Source: Marinospirillum sp.
Lineage (GTDB): Bacteria > Pseudomonadota > Gammaproteobacteria > Pseudomonadales > Halomonadaceae
DNA length: 12,266 nt
Assembly (NCBI GenBank): GCA_007116865.1
Contig: SKHR01000064.1
Location: 1-12,266, forward strand
Direction of reading: 5' to 3'
Shown: one piece after another, positions 6,591 to 12,266 of the stretch
Position numbering within the stretch: position 1 is the stretch's first letter
Layout: every line of letters starts with the position of its first letter
Notes under the pieces: model-generated
What the model saw: only the letters and a program-made list of their open reading frames with translations
The model's database searches: none
Told to the model about the DNA's origin: nothing
Made by a program: the position numbers and the translations under genes

Positions 6591-9500
6591 CCCCTTGATC
6601 GCCCACCAGCTGCCACTGACTGGCAAACACCTGATTGAGGCCAGCGCAGGAACGGGGAAAACCTACAACATCACGCGGATTTATTTGCGCCTGCTGCTGG
6701 AAACCCCGCTTAAAGTCCAAAACCTGCTGGTGATGACCTTCACCCGCGCGGCCACTGCCGAGCTGAAAGGGCGCCTGAACCAGGCACTCAACGCCGCGCT
6801 GGAAACCTGGGGGCAACCAACCCAGGACCCGTTTTTCACCCACCTCTATGCTCAGCGCCCGGCGGCTCAAGCCAAAGCCAGGCTGCGTGAAGCAGTGCTG
6901 CACCTTGATGAAGCCGCGATCTACACCCTGCACGGCTTTTGCAAACGCGCCCTGACCGATCAGGCCTTTGTCAGTGGCATCAGTTTTCATGCCGATCTGG
7001 AAGCCGACACGGCGGCGCTGATCGAACAGGCCGTTGAAGACTGGTATCGCCACTGCCAGCAACGTCCAGACTTTGCCGAGCTTTATGCACTCTGGCCAAC
7101 ACCCCAGGCATTCTGCAAAGCCTGGGGGCATCAAATTGCCAGTCATGAACAAATCAGTGCGCCGCCTCTGCCCGATCTGACCAGCACCTGGCTGACCTTT
7201 GCATCGGCCTGGCAAGCCACCGAGGCCGAAGCCTTTGCCAAGCTCAATATCCAGTCACGGCGCAACCCAGAGACCAAACAAGCCATGCAGCAGATTGCCG
7301 AGCAACTGACGCTTTGGGCAGCCTTGCCATGGAACCCCGACTGGCTGCCGGAATTATCCGCAAGGCTCAACACCAAAGACCTGGTCGGCAGTGAGAAAAA
7401 ACGTACTCAGCAGCCCGAACTTGCCCAGCTGTGTGATCAACTGGACCGCCACCAGCACGCGCTCAAGGCGCAGTGGGCGCTGGCTGGCATCGAGTTTGCC
7501 CGCCAAGCGGTCCAACACAGCAAACAGCAACGCGATCAACTGGATTTCAATGATCTGATTCAAACCCTGCGCGCCCGGTTAGACGATCCTCAGACCGGCC
7601 CAGACCTGGCCGCCAGCCTCAGCCGCCAGTTTCCAGCGGCCCTGGTGGATGAGTTTCAGGATACCGACCCGGATCAGTATGCGATTCTTGAAGCCCTGTA
7701 TGGCAAGGCCCAGCAGAATCAGCAGCTTTTATGCATGATCGGCGACCCCAAGCAGGCGATTTATGGTTTTAGGGGCGGGGATGTTTTTGCCTACCTCGCC
7801 GCTCGCCAGTCAGCCGATGCCCACTGGGTGATGGATACCAACTACCGCTCCGCCGCAGGCGTGATTCAAGGCTACAACCGCTTGTTTCATGGCGCGCCTC
7901 TGGATCAGCCAGCATCCAGCCAGGTGTTTGGTTTTGACATTGCCTATCACCCGGTCAAAGCGGGCAAACCCCAGATGGGTGGCCTTCAAGACCCACAACC
8001 ACGCGGTGATTTTCATTGGTGTTTGCTGCCCCCCCTGGCGGACTTTCCGGGGATCAACAGCCAGCAAAACGGCTATACCCAGGCGGGTCAGTCGGTGCTG
8101 GCCGATTGGTGTGCCGCAGAAATCCAGCGCCTGCTCAACGAGGCCCGGCTTGATGACCGCCCCCTCCAGCCAGCCGACATTGCCCTGCTGGTGCGTGATC
8201 GTCATGAAGCCGCCCGAATGCAACAGAGCCTGCGCCACTACGGCCTTAAAGCGGTTTACCTCAGCGCCCAGGAAGGCGTGTTCGACAGCGAAGAAGCCCA
8301 GCAACTGTTGATCGCGTTGCGCGGTATTTTGCAGCCCGAAAAAGACCGCCTGTTGATTGCGGCCCTGGCAACCCCCTGGTTAGGTTACGACGCAGAACAA
8401 CTGGCCGCCGTGCAGCAGGACGAACAACGCTGGGCAACCGCCATCACCCAGGTCAGCCGCTTGCGGCAACAATGGCTCAAGCAGGGCTTTATGAAAATGG
8501 CTCTGACCCTGTGCCAAACGCGCCTGCATCCTGAGCCCAATCGCCATGATCGCTGCCTGACCAATGCCCAACATCTGATCACCCTGTTACAACAGGCCAG
8601 CCAGCGTCATCGCCAACCCGAAGCGCTGATTCACTGGTTTGAACAAACCTGCGAAGAAGCCAAAAATCTCAAACCCAGCGAACACCAACAGCTACGCCTT
8701 GAAAGCGATGGTGACCTGATCCGCCTGGTCACGCTGCATGGTGCCAAGGGGCTGGAATATCCCGTGGTTTTTCTGCCGTTCATCAGTTACGGCAAGGATC
8801 CCAGTCGCCAGTCATCAACGCTGGTGCGTTATCACGACCGTGATGACTATCAGGCGCACCGGGTGCTGGCGCCTCAATCCGAGCAACTGGCATGGGCACA
8901 GGAAGAAGACGCCGCCGAAGCCATCCGCCTGCTTTATGTTGGCGCGACACGGGCTGAACGGCGACTGTATCTGCTGGCCGCTGCCTTCAGCCAGTTCAAA
9001 CGCTCCCCCCTGGCTCATTGCTGCAAGGCAAGTGACTTTGACCAGCTCTGCCAACAGATCCAGCAGCAGGTTGATGAAGGCTGCGCCCTGTTACAGATGA
9101 TTGATCAACGCCCGGCTGCGCCAAACACGCCTCCGGCGGATGCATCCAGCCCCGCATCCGCCCTTAGTGCAGCGCGCTTTGAGCGGGGGATTGAAACAGA
9201 CTGGTTTTTGTCTTCCTTTTCCGCCTTAACGCGCAATCTGCGCCATGGCGGGATTTCTCTGCCGGATCGAGACTCTGTCAGCGCACCCAACCCCCTTGAT
9301 GCTCTGGATATCACACCGCTGCCATCCCGTGGCCTGCCCGCCTTGCGCTTCAGCCTGCCCAGAGGCACCGAGGCAGGCAACCTGCTGCATGACCTGCTGG
9401 AACAAACCCAGGCGGATTCACTGGATACCCAACGCATCACCGCACAGGTGAGCCACCGCTACCTGCGCCTGGTGCGCAACCTCGATCGCTGGCCCGAAAA

Positions 9501-10074
9501 CCTGACTCAGTGGCTCCAGGAGATCTACCACACCCCGCTGCCCAGCGGCACCACTCTGGCCCGCCTGTCCGCTCAAGACCAGCTCAAAGAAACCGAATTC
9601 TACTTTCCCATGCAGGGTGGCACCGCGAGCGCACTGGCGCAGATCTTGCAGCAACATCGCCAGGGCTCCAGCGTCAACCTGCCGGTGGAAGGACGCTTAA
9701 AAGGCATGATGCATGGCTTTATCGATCTGATTTACTGTCATCAAGGGCGCTATTATCTGGTCGATTACAAGTCCACTTATCTGGGCGAGACCTTTGCCGA
9801 CTATCACCCTGATGCCCTGGAGCACAACTTGCGGCAGAACTTTTATGACCTGCAAGCACTCATCTACACCCTGGCACTGCACCGCTATCTGCGCTGGCGA
9901 TTACCCGACTACCAACCTCAGCAGCACCTGGGGGGTGTCGAGTATTTGTATCTGCGCGGCATGCACCCGGAGCAAACCAGTGGCATTTATCATCGCCCTG
10001 TGGACCACCAGGCACTGAGCGCCCTGGATGCCCTGTTTGCGCCCACTCAAGCCGCTGCTCAAGGAGACCACTGA
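6583..10074 (+). CDS. recB: RecB, exodeoxyribonuclease V beta subunit (helicase-nuclease)
   Basis: RecB is the 3'-5' SF1A helicase and the only nuclease of RecBCD; it also loads RecA after Chi. The 1,163-residue product is near E. coli length (1,180). Helicase motifs are complete: Walker A IEASAGTGKT (18-27, K26), Ia VMTFTRAATAEL, II VDEFQDTD (D356, E357), III GDPKQAIYGFRGGD (387-400), IV DTNYRS, V TLHGAKGLEYP (717-727) and VI LYVGATRAERR (784-794). The C-terminal PD-(D/E)XK nuclease domain keeps the metal-binding and catalytic set: H936 in GNLLHDLLEQ, D1048 in GFIDLIY, and D1061 and K1063 in VDYKS, matching E. coli H956, D1067, D1080 and K1082. The conserved YDLQALIYTLALHRYL helix follows. 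The TGA stop overlaps the recD ATG. No ptrA-like protease gene lies between recC and recB, unlike in E. coli. The protein appears fully functional. Confidence 0.97.
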   Translation: MTNPLIAHQLPLTGKHLIEASAGTGKTYNITRIYLRLLLETPLKVQNLLVMTFTRAATAELKGRLNQALNAALETWGQPTQDPFFTHLYAQRPAAQAKARLREAVLHLDEAAIYTLHGFCKRALTDQAFVSGISFHADLEADTAALIEQAVEDWYRHCQQRPDFAELYALWPTPQAFCKAWGHQIASHEQISAPPLPDLTSTWLTFASAWQATEAEAFAKLNIQSRRNPETKQAMQQIAEQLTLWAALPWNPDWLPELSARLNTKDLVGSEKKRTQQPELAQLCDQLDRHQHALKAQWALAGIEFARQAVQHSKQQRDQLDFNDLIQTLRARLDDPQTGPDLAASLSRQFPAALVDEFQDTDPDQYAILEALYGKAQQNQQLLCMIGDPKQAIYGFRGGDVFAYLAARQSADAHWVMDTNYRSAAGVIQGYNRLFHGAPLDQPASSQVFGFDIAYHPVKAGKPQMGGLQDPQPRGDFHWCLLPPLADFPGINSQQNGYTQAGQSVLADWCAAEIQRLLNEARLDDRPLQPADIALLVRDRHEAARMQQSLRHYGLKAVYLSAQEGVFDSEEAQQLLIALRGILQPEKDRLLIAALATPWLGYDAEQLAAVQQDEQRWATAITQVSRLRQQWLKQGFMKMALTLCQTRLHPEPNRHDRCLTNAQHLITLLQQASQRHRQPEALIHWFEQTCEEAKNLKPSEHQQLRLESDGDLIRLVTLHGAKGLEYPVVFLPFISYGKDPSRQSSTLVRYHDRDDYQAHRVLAPQSEQLAWAQEEDAAEAIRLLYVGATRAERRLYLLAAAFSQFKRSPLAHCCKASDFDQLCQQIQQQVDEGCALLQMIDQRPAAPNTPPADASSPASALSAARFERGIETDWFLSSFSALTRNLRHGGISLPDRDSVSAPNPLDALDITPLPSRGLPALRFSLPRGTEAGNLLHDLLEQTQADSLDTQRITAQVSHRYLRLVRNLDRWPENLTQWLQEIYHTPLPSGTTLARLSAQDQLKETEFYFPMQGGTASALAQILQQHRQGSSVNLPVEGRLKGMMHGFIDLIYCHQGRYYLVDYKSTYLGETFADYHPDALEHNLRQNFYDLQALIYTLALHRYLRWRLPDYQPQQHLGGVEYLYLRGMHPEQTSGIYHRPVDHQALSALDALFAPTQAAAQGDH
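10061..10066 (+). promoter_or_regulatory. Ribosome binding site of recD inside the end of recB
   Basis: AAGGAG lies 7 bases before the recD ATG at 10074. The stop and start share one base (TGATG), the usual arrangement for translational coupling of complex subunits. Confidence 0.75.
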
Positions 10075-11795
10075 TGCCAGATCCTGCTGATATTTCTGCT
10101 CTGGATCAGGCTCTGGCGGATCAGCTATGTGCCTGGTATGGCTGTGATCGAGTGGATTTCCACGACACGGTGATCGACCTCAGTCAGGCGCTGCAACAGG
10201 GTCACAGCTGCCTGCATCGCGATGATCACACGCTGGCTCAAAAGCTCGAAGGCCTGCCGCTGGCACCGCAGGATGCCACACCGCTGGTGTTCGATCAGAA
10301 CCGCCTCTATCTGCGGCGTTACTGGCAGTTTGAAACCGAGCTGGCCGCTGCCCTCAGACAGCGCACCCGACCAACGCCCCTTGCCGACATCCCGCAGGCC
10401 CGTCAGTGTCTCGATCAGCTGTTCGCCGACCCCGTTGAACCCAGTCAAACCAATTGGCAAAAGATCGCCGCCGCCAATGCGCTGCTACAAGGGTTTAGTG
10501 TGATCGTGGGCGGCCCCGGCACCGGCAAGACCTACACCGTCACCCGTCTACTTGCCTGCCTGATGACCTGCTTGCAGTCCACAGCCTCTGTACCGCTGGT
10601 GGTAAAAATGGCCGCCCCCACCGGCAAAGCCGCGCAGCGACTGGCGGAATCAGTGGCTCTGGCAAAAACCCAACTGCAAGGGCTGGTTGATCCGGCCATA
10701 CTTGACCTGATTCCCGACCAGGGACAAACCCTGCACCGGCTGCTCGGAGTGATCCCCCGCAGCCTGCAATTCCGCCATCAGCAAAACAACCCCCTGGCGC
10801 TTGATATCCTGGTCGTCGATGAATCCTCCATGATTGACCTGCCGCTGATGACCCGCCTGTTTCGTGCGCTTCCGCCTCAGTGTCGTGTCATTCTTCTCGG
10901 TGACGCCAACCAGTTGCCCTCCGTTGCTGCAGGTTCGGTATTAGCGGATCTTGCACCCGCCAGCCCACCCAGCTACTCCGCGGCTCATTTGCAGCGGCTG
11001 GAATCCCTTGGCATCTCGCTGCCCCGCAGCGAACCCCCATGCAGAGACTATGTCACCTGGCTGCAACAGAGCCGACGTTTTGATGATGACAGCGGCATCG
11101 GTCAACTGGCTCAACGACTGCTGCTTGGCCAGGCACAAGCCAGTCTGGACTGTTTTAAAAACTACCCACAAGCACTGGCGTGGCGCGCCACTGAGCCCCT
11201 GCACACTGCTCTGACCGAGTGGGCGCAGACCTTTTATCGCCCTGTTCAGGAAGCCGATTGCCTCGCCACCGCCTTTGAGCAGCTCGGACGCTTTCGAATT
11301 CTGTGCGCCACCCGCACGGGGGCCAGAGGCGTGGAGGCGATCAACCGCCAACTGGTTCAACAGCTCAACCCGAGCGGACAAACCTTTTTTGCCGGACAAC
11401 CCCTGATGATCACCCGCAACCAGTATGATCTCGGGCTATTCAATGGCGATATCGGTTTGATCTGGCCGGATGACCAGGGACAGCTTTTCGCCTGGTTCCC
11501 CACGCCACAGGGTTTCCGTCCACTGGCCACCGCACGCCTGCCAGAGCACGAAACCGTTTACGCCATGACCATCCACAAAACCCAAGGCTCCGAGTTTGAC
11601 CAGGTTGCCCTGGTTTTACCGGATCAACCCCAGGCACTGCTCAGCCGCGAACTTCTCTACACCGGCCTGACCCGCGCCAAACACAAACTCACCCTCTGCG
11701 GCAGCGAAAGCATCTGGCGCAACGGCGTCGAACAACGGATTCAACGCCACTCGGGGCTGAGTTTGCGGCTGGCTGGAGTAGAAACTAATACATAA
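10074..11795 (+). CDS. recD: RecD, exodeoxyribonuclease V alpha subunit (5'-3' helicase)
   Basis: RecD is the fast 5'-3' SF1B helicase of RecBCD. At 573 residues it is slightly shorter than E. coli RecD (608). Visible motifs are Walker A VGGPGTGKTYT (K152), Ia MAAPTGKAAQRL, II VVDESSMIDLPL (D249, E250), III LLGDANQLPSVAAGSVLADL, V MTIHKTQGSEFDQVAL (498-513) and VI LYTGLTRAKHKL (528-539). The N-terminal region of about 110 residues before the helicase core corresponds to the RecC-contacting domain and is poorly conserved. The gene is last in the recC-recB-recD cluster and is followed by a small hairpin with a T-run. The motif set and operon position separate it from the stand-alone RecD2 helicases, which have a longer N-terminal region. 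If RecC is truncated, RecD would have no normal docking surface. Confidence 0.97.
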   Translation: MPDPADISALDQALADQLCAWYGCDRVDFHDTVIDLSQALQQGHSCLHRDDHTLAQKLEGLPLAPQDATPLVFDQNRLYLRRYWQFETELAAALRQRTRPTPLADIPQARQCLDQLFADPVEPSQTNWQKIAAANALLQGFSVIVGGPGTGKTYTVTRLLACLMTCLQSTASVPLVVKMAAPTGKAAQRLAESVALAKTQLQGLVDPAILDLIPDQGQTLHRLLGVIPRSLQFRHQQNNPLALDILVVDESSMIDLPLMTRLFRALPPQCRVILLGDANQLPSVAAGSVLADLAPASPPSYSAAHLQRLESLGISLPRSEPPCRDYVTWLQQSRRFDDDSGIGQLAQRLLLGQAQASLDCFKNYPQALAWRATEPLHTALTEWAQTFYRPVQEADCLATAFEQLGRFRILCATRTGARGVEAINRQLVQQLNPSGQTFFAGQPLMITRNQYDLGLFNGDIGLIWPDDQGQLFAWFPTPQGFRPLATARLPEHETVYAMTIHKTQGSEFDQVALVLPDQPQALLSRELLYTGLTRAKHKLTLCGSESIWRNGVEQRIQRHSGLSLRLAGVETNT

Positions 11796-11805
11796 AGGCA
11801 AACAT

Positions 11806-11826
11806 CGCTCAAACAGCGCTTTTTTT
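11806..11826 (+). terminator. Weak Rho-independent terminator after recD
   Basis: CGCT, a CAAAC loop and AGCG form a 4-bp stem, followed by CT and then a run of Ts (11820-11826). The stem is short, so termination is probably partial. The position, 11 bases after the recD stop and before the next ribosome site, is right for the end of the recBCD transcript. Confidence 0.45.
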
Positions 11827-11833
11827 GGCATTC

Positions 11834-11840
11834 AAGGAGG
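11834..11840 (+). promoter_or_regulatory. Strong ribosome binding site of the C_GCAxxG_C_C gene
   Basis: AAGGAGG stands 5 bases before ATG 11846, a near-ideal Shine-Dalgarno sequence. No clear sigma-70 promoter is visible in the 50 bases after recD, so readthrough from recD may contribute to expression. Confidence 0.8.
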
Positions 11841-11845
11841 TTAAC

Positions 11846-12266
11846 ATGTCAGCACCTGAGACCAACGAAGAAGCATCTAACACCGCCACTCAGCTATTTG
11901 CAGATGGATATTTCTGTGCTGAAAGTGCGCTGCTGGCCATTGCTAAAAACCAGGGCCTGGACTCCCCGCTTTTGCCCAAAATGGCCACCGGCTTTTGCAG
12001 CGGCATGGCGCGAACCTGCGGCACCTGTGGCGCACTCACCGGTGCCATGATGGGGGGCAGCCTCGCCTTGGGGCGGTCTCAAACCGGTGAGAGTGTTGAG
12101 CCCTGTTACACGGCGATCCAGCAACTGATTCAGGGATTTGAAGACCGCTTTGGTAGCCGTGACTGTCAGACCCTGCTGGATGGCTGCGACCTTAACACCC
12201 CCGCCGGGCAAGCGATGTTCAAGCAGCAGCAACTGGGGCAGCGCTGTCGTGAAATCACCGGCAAAA
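11846..12266 (+). CDS. C_GCAxxG_C_C family putative redox protein, 3' end outside window
   Basis: The 140 visible residues match the C_GCAxxG_C_C family, small proteins of about 140 residues with four conserved cysteines and a CGAxxG motif, thought to be redox-active but of unknown function. The family cysteines fit C24 (FCAES), C61 (TCGALTGAMMGG), C107 (FGSRDC) and C134 (QRCREI). Four further cysteines are present at 51, 58, 87 and 114, giving a C-x6-C-x2-C cluster (51-58-61) around the core motif. There is no signal peptide and no convincing membrane segment; the Gly/Ala-rich stretch at 62-76 is part of the family core. The reading frame is still open at the window end, but only a few residues are likely to be missing. 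It follows recD after a probable terminator, and nothing in the context gives a partner or substrate. Confidence 0.88.
   Translation, partial: MSAPETNEEASNTATQLFADGYFCAESALLAIAKNQGLDSPLLPKMATGFCSGMARTCGTCGALTGAMMGGSLALGRSQTGESVEPCYTAIQQLIQGFEDRFGSRDCQTLLDGCDLNTPAGQAMFKQQQLGQRCREITGK

Noticed and set aside
4569..10074. Alternative genetic code with TGA as sense codon.
   Set aside because: recB ends in TGA exactly where recD begins, TGG is used for tryptophan throughout, and only one in-frame TGA interrupts the genes here.

Overview
The window looks like chromosome from a nitrogen-fixing gammaproteobacterium of moderately high GC content. RapA and a recC-recB-recD cluster are typical of Gammaproteobacteria. 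CowN is found in diazotrophs and protects nitrogenase from carbon monoxide. I cannot name the genus. There are no RNA genes, CRISPR arrays, insertion sequences or phage genes. The region is almost entirely coding core genome with one nitrogen-fixation accessory gene inserted in it.

Layout. Positions 1-2693 (minus strand) hold most of rapA, the Swi2/Snf2-family ATPase that recycles RNA polymerase; its 3' end lies outside the window. A 226-base divergent intergenic region (2694-2919) holds a NifA-type upstream activator sequence (TGT-N10-ACA), a perfect 7-bp hairpin and a sigma-54 -24/-12 promoter, all pointing at cowN (2920-3219, plus). A 95-base gap follows, then a tight plus-strand cluster: recC (3315-6590), recB (6583-10074) and recD (10074-11795). 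recC and recB overlap by 8 bases and recB and recD by 1 base. A short hairpin with a T-run separates recD from an incomplete C_GCAxxG_C_C family gene (from 11846), a small cysteine-rich putative redox protein.

How the genes work together. RecB (3'-5' helicase plus nuclease), RecD (5'-3' helicase) and RecC (scaffold and Chi reader) form exonuclease V, which processes double-strand breaks for RecA. RecB and RecD keep all the helicase and nuclease motifs I looked for. recC, however, carries an in-frame TGA at codon 419 (4569-4571), while the other 672 codons remain open and family-like. This is either a very recent null mutation, a readthrough site or a sequence error. The cowN promoter is a separate regulatory unit: expression would be tied to nitrogen-fixing conditions through NifA and sigma-54, although no nif genes are visible here.

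I do not see a clearly new biological system. The points most worth a second look are the recC stop, the NifA/sigma-54 architecture in front of an isolated cowN, and changes at putative Chi-contact positions of RecC.
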